Of a DNA stretch of 64,000 nucleotides, positions 18,355-27,676 are shown one piece after another (the first letter of the stretch is position 1; the number at the start of each line of letters is the position of its first letter). A program made the position numbers and the translations under genes. The notes beneath the pieces were generated by a model, which saw only the letters and a list, made by a program, of their open reading frames with translations, searched no databases and was not told the origin of the DNA. The stretch lies in contig NZ_JAEPOL010000020.1 in NCBI RefSeq assembly GCF_017642925.1, positions 1 to 64,000 on the forward strand. Direction: 5' to 3'. The stretch is from Maricaulis sp. GTDB taxonomy: Bacteria; Pseudomonadota; Alphaproteobacteria; Caulobacterales; Maricaulaceae.

Positions 18355-19221
18355 ATGACGACGATGATCCGTGAAGACGAAATCCGATTCGATGCGCGCG
18401 ACGGCTACTCGCTGTCGGGGCGGATCATCACGCCCGAACAGCCGCGGGCGGCGGTTCTGGTCTCCTCGGGGACGGGCTTTCCCAAGGGCTTCTACCGCCG
18501 GATCGCGCTGGCCGGTGCCGAGCGGGGCTATGCCTGTCTGCTCTATGATTACCGTGGCATCGCGGGATCGGCGCCGGCGCGGATGCGCGGATACAAGGCC
18601 GATATCGTCGACTGGGGCCGGCTCGATTTTCCCGCTGCGCTCGACCGGGCACAGGCCCTGGCGCCCGGCAAGCCGCTCTTCACGCTGGGCCATTCGGTGG
18701 GCGGGCATCTTGTCGGCCTGGCCGACAACGCCGCGAAAGCACGCGCCCATGCCTTCATCTGCGTCGGGTCGGGGCATTGGGGCCGGCATCTGGCCTATTA
18801 CCGGCCGCAGGTTCTGTTCTTCTGGTTCGCCTATGGCTCGGCCTGCCTCGCCCTGAAAGGATATATCCCGCCGGGTGGTATGTGGGGCGGTACGGCCTTG
18901 CCACGGGATGTGTTCCTGCAATGGCGGCGCTGGGCATCCAGACCCGGTTATCTGGGCGATGAATTCGAAGCGATCGGGGAACACTGTTTCGGCGCAATCG
19001 AGGCCCCGATCCGCTCCTACCAGTTCACCGACGATCCGATTGCGACAGCGGGTGCTGCACAGGACATTCTGGACCTCTATTCCGCGGCTTCCACCGAACT
19101 CGTCACCCTTGCCCCGACGGATATCGGCGCCGCGCGTGTCGGGCATTCCGGGGCGTTCCGGCGGGGGGCAGAGGCGCTGTGGCCGATGCCGTACGACTGG
19201 TTCGATACGATGGCAGATTGA
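18355..19221 (+). CDS. Alpha/beta-hydrolase (serine aminopeptidase S33-like)
   Basis: A 288-residue soluble hydrolase. The nucleophile elbow is GHSVGGHL, the oxyanion region is around VLVSSGTGFPKGFY, and LLYDYRGIAGS follows. The acid/base half has DDPIAT (candidate Asp) and VGHSGAFR (candidate catalytic His). This architecture matches a group of uncharacterised alpha/beta hydrolases (YheT/S33-like) with a C-terminal WPMPYDWFD. Substrate unknown. The start at 18355 has a second in-frame Met three codons later; either is possible. It diverges from ridA and converges with dinB with 6 bp between stops. Confidence 0.82.
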   Translation: MTTMIREDEIRFDARDGYSLSGRIITPEQPRAAVLVSSGTGFPKGFYRRIALAGAERGYACLLYDYRGIAGSAPARMRGYKADIVDWGRLDFPAALDRAQALAPGKPLFTLGHSVGGHLVGLADNAAKARAHAFICVGSGHWGRHLAYYRPQVLFFWFAYGSACLALKGYIPPGGMWGGTALPRDVFLQWRRWASRPGYLGDEFEAIGEHCFGAIEAPIRSYQFTDDPIATAGAAQDILDLYSAASTELVTLAPTDIGAARVGHSGAFRRGAEALWPMPYDWFDTMAD

Positions 19222-19227
19222 CGGGTT

Positions 19228-20511
19228 CTAGCGCTCGCGTTTCGGCTTGGCCCGGAAGGCGATTCCCTTGACGACAGCATCGCCGCCGAATTTCGCCCGG
19301 GCCTTGTCGATCGCGCGCTCGGCCGTTGCGCGGCGGATGGCATTGGGATCGAGAAGATCGCCGCTGTCGGCGACGGCGGGCTGGAGGCCGGAAAAGCCGA
19401 TCCCGATCAGCCGGTAGCGCGTACCGTCAATCTCCGGCGCCAGCAATTCCTTTCCGACCCGGAATAGCGTGTCGGCCAGCTGGCTGGGTTCGGACAGGGT
19501 GCGCCGCCGCGTTCGGGTCTTGAAGCCGGACGTCTTCAGCTTCAACGTTACCACCGAGCCGGAAATCGCCTGCGCCTTCATCTGGTCCGACACACGGACG
19601 CACAGGCGCCAGAGCTGCTTTTCCAGCGTCTCCCGGTCGTCATGATCGGCATTGAAAGTGGTCTCGCTCGACACGCTCTTGCGGTCGCGTTCCGGTTTGA
19701 CCCGGCGCGTGTCCTCGCCGCGGGCGAGCCGTGCCAGGTGAAAACCCATCTCGCCATAGCGCCGCGCCATCTCCTTGTCGCCATGCCGGCTGATATCGGC
19801 GAGCGTGCGGATCCCGTCGCGTTCCAGCTTGGCGGCAAAGGCCGGGCCGACGCCATAGATGGCCCGCACCGGCTGCTTCTCCAGGAAGGCCTGCGCATCG
19901 CCTTCCCCGATCACGGCAAAGCCGTGCGGCTTGTCCAGATCGGACGCGGTCTTGGCGAGGAATTTGTTGAAGGACAGGCCGACGGAGACGGTGATGCCCA
20001 CCGTCTCGCGGATACGGCGCTGCAGGCGCAGGAGCGTGAGGGCGGGCGGCGCGCCGTGCAGCCGTGTCGTCCCCGTCAGATCGAGGAAGGCTTCGTCGAT
20101 CGACAGCGGTTCGACCAGCGGGGTGACGTCCTGCATCATCTCGCGGATGCGCCGCCCCTCGGCGGCATATTTGCCGTGTTCGGGCTTGATCACGACGGCA
20201 TCCGGGCAGGCCTGCAGCGCCTTGAACATCGGCATGGCCGAGTGCACGCCATAGAGCCGCGCCACATAGCAACAGGTCGAGACGACACCGCGCTGGCCGC
20301 CGCCGACAATAACGGGCAATTCTTCCAGGGCCGGGTTGTCGCGTTTCTCGATGGCCGCAAAGAAGGCGTCGCAATCGATATGGGCGATCGACAGTGTGTC
20401 GATCTCGCGATGCCGCAGCAGCTTGTGCGAACCGCAGGCGGGACAGGCATCGCCTGCGCTTTCCGGCAATGGCGTCAGGCAGGCGCGGCAATAGCCCGGA
20501 TCGCCGCTCAT
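19228..20511 (-). CDS. dinB: DNA polymerase IV (Y-family) with N-terminal zinc ribbon
   Basis: Error-prone translesion polymerase. The 427-residue protein starts with a four-cysteine ribbon (CRAC and CPAC, about residues 8-25), then the palm with IDCDAFFAAIEKRD (catalytic Asp) and PLSIDEAFLDL (catalytic Asp-Glu), the helix-hairpin-helix thumb (VGPAFAAKLERDGI) and the little-finger domain. The ribbon is seen in many alphaproteobacterial DinB proteins. Its ATG overlaps the stop of the ROK kinase gene by 4 bp (ATGA), so they are cotranscribed, and a consensus LexA box lies in front of that gene. SOS control of dinB is therefore likely. Confidence 0.96.
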   Translation of the reverse strand: MSGDPGYCRACLTPLPESAGDACPACGSHKLLRHREIDTLSIAHIDCDAFFAAIEKRDNPALEELPVIVGGGQRGVVSTCCYVARLYGVHSAMPMFKALQACPDAVVIKPEHGKYAAEGRRIREMMQDVTPLVEPLSIDEAFLDLTGTTRLHGAPPALTLLRLQRRIRETVGITVSVGLSFNKFLAKTASDLDKPHGFAVIGEGDAQAFLEKQPVRAIYGVGPAFAAKLERDGIRTLADISRHGDKEMARRYGEMGFHLARLARGEDTRRVKPERDRKSVSSETTFNADHDDRETLEKQLWRLCVRVSDQMKAQAISGSVVTLKLKTSGFKTRTRRRTLSEPSQLADTLFRVGKELLAPEIDGTRYRLIGIGFSGLQPAVADSGDLLDPNAIRRATAERAIDKARAKFGGDAVVKGIAFRAKPKRER

Positions 20512-21401
20512 CGCGGCTCGGCCGGCCACAGCCAGGCCGCACCCCGCACGCCGGAACTGTCGCCATGGAGATGGCGGACGACGCGGGTCTCCAGCACGTC
20601 GGAGAAGATGTGAGCGGACAGGCGCTCCTGCACCGTCTCTGCCAGGCCGTCGGCATTGGAGACGCCCCCGCCCAAAACGATCACATGCGGGTCGATCAGG
20701 TTGACGACGTTGGCGAGCGCGCGGGCCAGCCGGTCGGCATGGCGGGCCATGCTGTCCCGGCAGCCGGGGTCCGGCGAGCGGGCAATCTCGAGTGCTGTCA
20801 GTGTCGTGCCCGTGCGGCGGGCATGGTCCTGCGCGATGCCGGGGCCGGACAGCCAGGTCTCCAGACAGCCGGTCTGACCGCACCAGCATTGCGGGCCGGG
20901 ATATTCGTCCGGCCGAGGCCAGGGCAGGGGATTGTGGCCCCATTCGCCTGCGATCCGCTGGGCACCGTCGAGCAGCTTGCCGTCGATCACGATGCCGCCG
21001 CCCGTACCGGTCCCCAGGATGACACCGAACACGATGCTGGCGCCGGCCGCAGCGCCGTCGCGGGCTTCGGACAGGGCGAAACAGTCGGCGTCATTGGCGA
21101 GACGGACCGGGCGGTCGAGACGGGCTTCCAGGTCGCTGCCGAGGGCGCGGCCGTTCAGCCATTGCGAGTTGGCGTTGCGGATATGGCCGGTCTTCGGGCT
21201 GATGGAGCCGGGGTGACCAACCCCCACCTTAGCGGGCCCATAATCACTCTCCAGGTGCGCAATAAGAGCAACAATCGTGTCCAGTAGTACGCCATAATTG
21301 CCCGGTGTCGGACGCCGCTCGCGCGCCAGGATCTCGCCGGCGGCATTCATGGCGGCGGCCTCGATCTTCGTGCCGCCCAGGTCGATCCCGATTCGTATCA
21401 T
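20508..21401 (-). CDS. ROK-family sugar kinase, fructokinase (Mak)-like
   Basis: A 297-residue ROK kinase. The phosphate-binding motif IGIDLGGTK opens the protein; GVGHPGSIS, NANSQWLNG and LANDADCFALSEA follow, then GTGTGGG, GEWGHNPLPW and the zinc motif CWCGQTGCLE. The closing GDSSGVRGAAWLWP is close to E. coli Mak, which phosphorylates fructose and other hexoses. The starts considered were GTG 21413 and ATG 21401; the latter begins at the conserved strand. It is the promoter-proximal gene of a two-gene operon with dinB and follows a LexA box, an odd setting for a sugar kinase. Confidence 0.9.
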   Translation of the reverse strand: MIRIGIDLGGTKIEAAAMNAAGEILARERRPTPGNYGVLLDTIVALIAHLESDYGPAKVGVGHPGSISPKTGHIRNANSQWLNGRALGSDLEARLDRPVRLANDADCFALSEARDGAAAGASIVFGVILGTGTGGGIVIDGKLLDGAQRIAGEWGHNPLPWPRPDEYPGPQCWCGQTGCLETWLSGPGIAQDHARRTGTTLTALEIARSPDPGCRDSMARHADRLARALANVVNLIDPHVIVLGGGVSNADGLAETVQERLSAHIFSDVLETRVVRHLHGDSSGVRGAAWLWPAEPR

Positions 21402-21448
21402 GCCGCGCACCACCCGTGGACAAGACTGGTCTTCAAATCCGCCATTTT

Positions 21449-21463
21449 GTTCTTATCTTGTTC
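21449..21463. promoter_or_regulatory. Candidate LexA box upstream of the ROK kinase-dinB operon
   Basis: GTTC TTATCTT GTTC is an exact GTTC-N7-GTTC LexA operator (GAAC-N7-GAAC on the strand of the operon). It lies 48 bp upstream of the ROK kinase start at 21401 and 132 bp before divK. Because dinB is a classical SOS gene and is the second gene of that operon, the box most likely serves the leftward promoter. Confidence 0.75.
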
Positions 21464-21594
21464 CGAAAGGGACGAAAAGTACCCGTTGACTCATGGTTGG
21501 TTAAGGAAGATCGGGTTTGATGCAGGCGGGGTTAAACACGCACGGTACAAACAGTGCATCAAACGGGAAGCGCGTCGCCGACATGCTGCAGGTC

Positions 21595-21960
21595 ATGCCC
21601 AAGAAGGTCCTGATCGTCGAGGATAACGAGCTCAACATGAAGCTCTTCAACGATCTGTTGGAGGCCCATGGCTATGAGACCTTGCAGACCAAGGACGGCT
21701 TCAAGGCGCTTGAGCTGGCGCGCGAGCATACACCCGACCTGATTCTCATGGACATCCAGCTGCCGGAAGTGTCCGGCCTCGAAGTCACCAAGTGGCTGAA
21801 GGATGACGAGACCCTGTCGGCGATCCCGGTTGTGGCCGTGACGGCGTTTGCCATGAAGGGCGATGAGGAGCGGATCCGGGAGGGCGGCTGCGAGGCCTAT
21901 CTGTCCAAGCCGATCACCGTAACCACCTTCATCGAGACGGTCCGGCAGTTTCTGGACTAG
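21595..21960 (+). CDS. divK: Single-domain cell-cycle response regulator DivK
   Basis: A 121-residue receiver domain nearly identical in pattern to Caulobacter Div[18 protein letters not shown], phospho-acceptor Asp53 in [20 protein letters not shown], the conserved [16 protein letters not shown] and YLSKPI with the signalling Lys. DivK shuttles phosphate and allosterically redirects the CckA pathway, thereby controlling CtrA and asymmetric division. Longer in-frame starts exist (21583, 21517), but 21595 matches the family start. Next on the same strand is pleD, as in Caulobacter. The upstream region holds a LexA box that probably belongs to the opposite operon. Confidence 0.95.
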   Translation: MPKKVLIVEDNELNMKLFNDLLEAHGYETLQTKDGFKALELAREHTPDLILMDIQLPEVSGLEVTKWLKDDETLSAIPVVAVTAFAMKGDEERIREGGCEAYLSKPITVTTFIETVRQFLD

Positions 21961-21991
21961 GGACAGGCGTTAGCGTTAGGGGCGAACAGGT

Positions 21992-23350
<1,359 letters not shown>

Positions 23351-23389
23351 CGGCTTACAGCTCACGGCTTACAGACTTCAGATGCAAAT

Positions 23390-23427
23390 AGAACGGCCCC
23401 GCCGGATTTCTCCGGCGGGGCCGTTCT
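23390..23427. terminator. Strong hairpin between pleD and rpmG
   Basis: A perfect 17-bp stem (23390-23406 with 23411-23427) closes a TTTC loop. No long T-run follows on either strand, so it may need help, but its placement between two convergent stops supports a bidirectional terminator. Before it, an 11-base direct repeat ACGGCTTACAG occurs at 23350 and 23364. Confidence 0.7.
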
Positions 23428-23474
23428 GTGTCTGTCGTCGCAAGATGTATTCGGAAAAGCGGCGGGCGCCTGTC

Positions 23475-23642
23475 CTACTTGATCTTGGCTTCCTTGAATT
23501 CGACGTGCTTGCGCGCGACCGGGTCGTACTTCTTCAGCACGAGCTTCTCGGTCATCGTGCGGGCGTTCTTCTTGGTCACGTAGAAGTAACCCGTGCCGGC
23601 CGTCGAGTTCAGGCGGATCTTGATGGTTGTCGGCTTCGCCAT
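23475..23642 (-). CDS. rpmG: 50S ribosomal protein L33
   Basis: Translating the minus strand from the ATG at 23642 gives a 55-residue basic protein, [18 protein letters not shown] followed by [16 protein letters not shown] and ending EFKEAKIK. This is the cysteine-free form of L33, typical for proteobacteria. L33 is a small large-subunit protein near the E site. Its place beside pleD and upstream of a transporter/Nudix/rnr/topA cluster matches synteny I know from Caulobacterales. Confidence 0.95.
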   Translation of the reverse strand: MAKPTTIKIRLNSTAGTGYFYVTKKNARTMTEKLVLKKYDPVARKHVEFKEAKIK

Positions 23643-23839
23643 GGCTCTAAATCCTGTCTGCAGTCCCGGATGTCACGTGCGCCACGGCGCATGCCGTCGC
23701 GGGAGCGCGCGAACATACGCATGGGCGAGTGTGTGTCAACTGTTCTCGGCGGTCGGTCCAGAGAAATCTGAGGAACTCTATTTCACGCAGACCCACGATG
23801 TTATGGTTGTGGGCCGCTGGCGAAGGGGGAGGCCCGAGC

Positions 23840-24208
23840 ATGACCAGATTTGGCTATCCTGAATCTGCTTGGATGAATGCCAAGAAAGAGGCACGAGATA
23901 TATTAATTCGACGGGCATCGGGGAGGATAAATCAAACAATTTCCTATTCAAAACTTGCAGAAATGGTTCGAGCTATCAGCTTTGAAGCACATGAGCATGC
24001 ATTTCACGCGCTACTTGGTGAAATATCAGAAGAAGAGCATGCAGAAGGCAAGGGTATGCTGTCGGTTTTGGTTGTCTACAAAAACGGCCCTCAGATGCCA
24101 GGAACGGGCTTTTTTGAGTTGGCAAAAGAACTCGGTCACGGCTTCGTAAATGAGGAGGAATTTTGGGTGCGAGAATTCGAAAAAGTACTTTCCGTTCACC
24201 AGAAATAG
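23840..24208 (+). CDS. Hypothetical protein of lower GC content
   Basis: A 122-residue, probably soluble acidic protein. The sequence is visibly richer in A and T than its neighbours. Recognisable stretches are SYSKLAEMVRAISFEAHEH, HALLGEISEEEHAEGKGML and GPQMPGTGFFELAKELG. The combination of a LLGEIS segment with GMLSVLVV and PGxGFFELA occurs, as far as I recall, in a scattered family of uncharacterised proteins; no function is known to me. GGGGGAGG lies about 8 bp before the ATG. It stops one base before the stop of the convergent MFS gene, and its composition suggests arrival by transfer. Confidence 0.65.
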   Translation: MTRFGYPESAWMNAKKEARDILIRRASGRINQTISYSKLAEMVRAISFEAHEHAFHALLGEISEEEHAEGKGMLSVLVVYKNGPQMPGTGFFELAKELGHGFVNEEEFWVREFEKVLSVHQK

Positions 24209-24209
24209 A

Positions 24210-25400
24210 TCAAGCTTTCTCTGACCTTCCTTCTTTCAAAACTCGTATTCCTACAGCAAGCACATAGGCTGCCGAGACGGCGGAGAGTGTCCATAACAGC
24301 CCCCAGGGACCGATCGTGTCCATGGCGCTGCCGGCAATCGGCGGGCCGGCGAAACTGCCCAGCCCGTAGGCGAAGATGAAGCCGGCATTGGCCGCCGCCA
24401 CGGCACCGCCGGCAAAGCGTTCGCCCAGGAGGGAGAGGCCGACCGAGTAGAGCCCGCTGGCGACGCCGGCCTGGATGAAGAGGAGGGGCAGGAGGGCCGG
24501 TGTGAAGCCGCCGGCAAGCCCGATCCCCACCGGTACGAAGGTTGTCGTCACGGCGATCCAGAACAGGGTGGCGCGCCGGTCGGTCCGGTCGGCGATCCAG
24601 CCCAGCGGAATCTGGAAGCTCAGCGCGCCCATGGCGACGGCGAACACCATCATGCCGATCGTCGCATGGGTCAGCTCGATCCGCTCGCCATAGACCGGCA
24701 GCAGCGAGAAAAGCAGCGTCTCCAGCGCCCCGAAGGCCAGACCCGCCAGGATAGCGGCGGGAGCCGAGCGGGCCGCGCCCAGCATCGCCTTGAGCGACGC
24801 GCCGTCGCGGTCGGGCGCCACGGCCTGGGGGCCGCGCAGCAGGGCGACGGGCAGGGTGCCCAGAAGGAAGATGGCGGAGGCAACGTAGAAGGGCAGGTCG
24901 CCGGTCGGATCGAGCACCGAGAACAGAAGGCCGCCAACGCCGAAACCGCCCGCCAGTGCCGTGCCGTAGACGCCCAGCATGAAGGCGCGCCGGGCCGGCG
25001 TGACCACCTGGTTGATCCAGCTTTCGGAAATCACGAAGACGACGGTGATATTGCAGCCGCTCAGGAAACGCAGCGCGAACCAGATCGCCACCACCGGGAA
25101 GGCCGGAAAGAGTGCGAACAGGGCTGCGGCGACAACGAGATTGCCGATCAGCATGTAGCGCGGCGGCGCCAGCGTCATCAGGCGCGGCACCAGCGGCGCC
25201 ATCACCAGGGTCGACAGGGCCGCAGCCGCGCCGTTGAGACCGACCAGCACGCCGGACCCCGTCATGTATTCCAGGCGCAGCGAGATCAGCGGCATGGACA
25301 GGCCGAACACGATCCCGCACACGCCGGCACAGCAGATGGCGGCAATCAGGGCGCGCGTATTGCCCCGGCGCAGATCGGTGAGTTCGGCAGCGGCAGTCAT
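24210..25400 (-). CDS. MFS transporter
   Basis: A 396-residue, 12-helix major facilitator superfamily permease. The loop between helices 2 and 3 and the repeated ALRFLSGCN / GVYGTALAGGFGVGG segments are MFS-like, and the second half has GWIADRTDRRA, the classical helix 8-9 loop. N-terminal MTAAAELTDLRRGNTRAL is cytoplasmic. Similar proteins are annotated as YcaD-like or sugar/drug permeases; the substrate is not predictable. The start at 25400 fixes a normal length; longer in-frame extensions run into the non-coding repeat upstream. Confidence 0.9.
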   Translation of the reverse strand: MTAAAELTDLRRGNTRALIAAICCAGVCGIVFGLSMPLISLRLEYMTGSGVLVGLNGAAAALSTLVMAPLVPRLMTLAPPRYMLIGNLVVAAALFALFPAFPVVAIWFALRFLSGCNITVVFVISESWINQVVTPARRAFMLGVYGTALAGGFGVGGLLFSVLDPTGDLPFYVASAIFLLGTLPVALLRGPQAVAPDRDGASLKAMLGAARSAPAAILAGLAFGALETLLFSLLPVYGERIELTHATIGMMVFAVAMGALSFQIPLGWIADRTDRRATLFWIAVTTTFVPVGIGLAGGFTPALLPLLFIQAGVASGLYSVGLSLLGERFAGGAVAAANAGFIFAYGLGSFAGPPIAGSAMDTIGPWGLLWTLSAVSAAYVLAVGIRVLKEGRSEKA

Positions 25401-25464
25401 GCCGCAGCTATAGCCAAAGCGCCGCGATGCGTCTCGTTTCGGGGGCAGGGTGGATTTTTGTTTT

Positions 25465-25534
25465 GCGCGGCGTTGCCGCGCGCCCCTCACCTTAATCCTC
25501 TCCCCGGTGGGGGAGAGAGTATAGAAGTATCCAG
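25465..25534 (+). repeat. Left copy of an inverted intergenic repeat
   Basis: The element reads, from outside inward: hairpin GCGCGG/CCGCGC (25465-25481), CCCCTCACC, hairpin CTCTCCCC/GGGGAGAG (25498-25517) and the inner end GTATAGAAGTATCCAG (25519-25534). The copy at 27560-27674 has the same order in opposite orientation. It lies between the MFS gene start and the low-GC gene. The only other content of 25401-25593 is short AT-rich sequence next to the low-GC gene; no gene is seen there. Confidence 0.7.
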
Positions 25535-25593
25535 AATATATTCGCCGAGGCAACTTTGATAGCGACAAAGAAATAATGTAGCGTCGTCGTTCA

Positions 25594-27291
25594 TCAAAGC
25601 TGGTACCGACGTCGGATAGCGAGAAAAAACAGGAAAAAGAGAACATAGGACGCACTGCCGAAAAGAACGCTAAGATAGCGTACTACGACTTGTGTTTGAG
25701 GTGCATATCTCACCCACGCCGGTTCACTGATATCGAATGTTATTCCTATCGGGGTTGAATTGAGGAAGCTCTCGAAGAGCCATTGCGTCACTAGGAGTGC
25801 ATCTGACACTCTGCCTGTAAACTCCCACCCATCAAAAAAGATTAAACTAAACCCACCCATCAACATGAATATCGCTGCGAGTATAGCAAATATCACTGGG
25901 GGTCTGTTGGTGTTAACTCCATAGTCTGAAAATATTTTGTAGATATGATTTGTTAGCCAAGAAGCGAAGCCGACTTCGCCGATGGGCCGAAGACCATGAA
26001 TCTGCGCCTCAATTTGCTTCAGTTTATAGGCGCTATTGAAGTTCCCATAACTCTCCATAGCCCGCGTCAAGGGGCGAAGTCCGGTCTCAATTTCATCTAA
26101 GGCGTGGCCGTCTTTGCGGCCCTCTCCGCCCCGCGCTGGCGCCAGCTTAATATCACCCACATTGGGTTCTGATGCGAACTGCGTACCTGTGAAATCAATC
26201 GCGTGACTTAGTTCAACGCGCTGCAAGCTGGCGGTTCCAATTCTCCAGCCTCGAATTCGAAACGGCGTTATCACCTTCAGATCTAACAACTGTAGAGAGG
26301 CGATGCTGGCCCCGCGTGGGGGTGCGTTCATTGTCAGGGCGCCGCCTTCGGCGCCCACGGTCACTTCAGTCATCTCTACTTTCGAAATATCGCTTGAGCC
26401 AGGGAGTGCCCCGCGTCCGATAGTAGATGAAGCAATGTCGATCTCGGAGATTCTTGCGACCCCAAGCCCCAAATTGCCAATGCTCGAAAATGCGTTGATC
26501 GAAAGCGAGTGCGCGACTTCACCGCCCCCGCTAAGAGCATTTATGTCGCATCCTTTTATAGAAATTGCATTCAGCTGGCAGGAGTTGAAAGTGGCTATGT
26601 TTAATTCTGATCCATAGATAATAATTTCGCCACCTTTCCTTTCAGAATTTACTAATGATATACGATTAAGTTTCGAGTTTTTGATTTCTAAATTAGAGTT
26701 ATTGTATAAGTCGAATTTACATACGGATTCTGGATAAATGTTGTTGCAATTAAATATTTTGAATGTGACTTCGGACGACAGAACAATATCCAAGTCACCC
26801 ACATAGCACCCTGTCAATTTTACATTCCATTTCAGCGGAGACCTTGAATCAATTTTTTCGGATTGAATAACATCCATATCTTCAATCGATATGTTTGCTG
26901 AATTCGAATAGTAGCTTGTTATCGATAAGTCAAAAATTCTCGTTATTCGCCGATCTTTATCTTGATTGGAAATAATATCAAAAAAGAATTCAAAAAACTG
27001 GCGTGATAGAATCTGGTGGGAACGCTTGTAAATTTTATCTGGGATGCATGACGAACTAAATTCGTCACTTTGGAATGCTCCCACCGGGTATCGATTGAAT
27101 GTAAATTCAGGTTTTCCCTCGATATCATCCAAGAGGCCAATCTGCCTTAACAGCCTCTCCCGCTCCACCTGACTGTATTGTGAGAATCGTCTATCGTAGG
27201 CCTTAGTAACTGCGGCCAAAAAAACTGCTTTACGGGCATCATCATCAGCGTCGGTCGAGAAATCTGAAAAAGAATATGGCTGGTCGTTCAT
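25594..27291 (-). CDS. Beta-solenoid-like protein with C-terminal two-helix pore-like membrane module
   Basis: A 565-residue protein of no family I can name, clearly lower in GC than all neighbours except the 23840 gene. Residues 1-130 look helical and charged. About 140-390 are alternating short hydrophobic strands with Asn and Ser turns (LDIVLSSEVTFKIFN, GGEIIIYGSELNIATF), as in beta-solenoids related to pentapeptide-repeat proteins. A helical linker follows (LTRAMESYGNFNSAYKLKQ, then FSDYGVN). TM1 spans about 464-486 and TM2 about 540-559; between them the segment around STPIGITF resembles a degenerate K-channel pore loop. This layout recalls pentapeptide-repeat proteins fused to two-TM ion-channel domains. 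Channel function is inferred. The gene sits between inverted repeats and was probably acquired. Confidence 0.6.
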   Translation of the reverse strand: MNDQPYSFSDFSTDADDDARKAVFLAAVTKAYDRRFSQYSQVERERLLRQIGLLDDIEGKPEFTFNRYPVGAFQSDEFSSSCIPDKIYKRSHQILSRQFFEFFFDIISNQDKDRRITRIFDLSITSYYSNSANISIEDMDVIQSEKIDSRSPLKWNVKLTGCYVGDLDIVLSSEVTFKIFNCNNIYPESVCKFDLYNNSNLEIKNSKLNRISLVNSERKGGEIIIYGSELNIATFNSCQLNAISIKGCDINALSGGGEVAHSLSINAFSSIGNLGLGVARISEIDIASSTIGRGALPGSSDISKVEMTEVTVGAEGGALTMNAPPRGASIASLQLLDLKVITPFRIRGWRIGTASLQRVELSHAIDFTGTQFASEPNVGDIKLAPARGGEGRKDGHALDEIETGLRPLTRAMESYGNFNSAYKLKQIEAQIHGLRPIGEVGFASWLTNHIYKIFSDYGVNTNRPPVIFAILAAIFMLMGGFSLIFFDGWEFTGRVSDALLVTQWLFESFLNSTPIGITFDISEPAWVRYAPQTQVVVRYLSVLFGSASYVLFFLFFLAIRRRYQL

Positions 27292-27559
27292 AGCGGTCGA
27301 GGCCGGAAGCTTTTGAGACAACGGTCGCGACACAGACGAAAGCGTGGCGCATTTTTCGGGATTGAGGTTTCCTGAACAGCAATCCCCGTCAGCGTAGTTT
27401 GGTTTGTCAATTCGAGCGACGGATTCGAGTCGGATCGTCCGTTGCGCTACCGTCAGTGTGTATTGGTCAGTCGATTTTGTATAGCAACGCGTTCCTCTAT
27501 AGCTCGTCGGCCCGAGCCACCCAACCAGTAGGATTGTGGTGTTTCAAGACGGTTTCCTG

Positions 27560-27674
27560 CTGGATTTATCTATACCCCCTCCCGAGACGGGGAGAGGAGG
27601 TGCTGAACCCCTTCTCCCCCACTGGGGAGAAGGTGCCGCGAAGCGGCGGATGAGGGGCGGCCGCGGGAGCGGCC
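27560..27674 (-). repeat. Right copy of the inverted intergenic repeat, with an internally doubled hairpin
   Basis: Inner end CTGGATTTATCTATAC (27560-27575) matches the reverse complement of the left inner end at 13 of 16 positions. Then come a GGGGAGAGG hairpin, a second CTTCTCCCC/GGGGAGAAG hairpin, GATGAGGGGCG and an outer hairpin GGCCGC/GCGGCC (27659-27674) that touches the Nudix stop. The rest of 27292-27559 shows no gene, tRNA or clear promoter that I can support. Confidence 0.7.
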
Positions 27675-27676
27675 TT

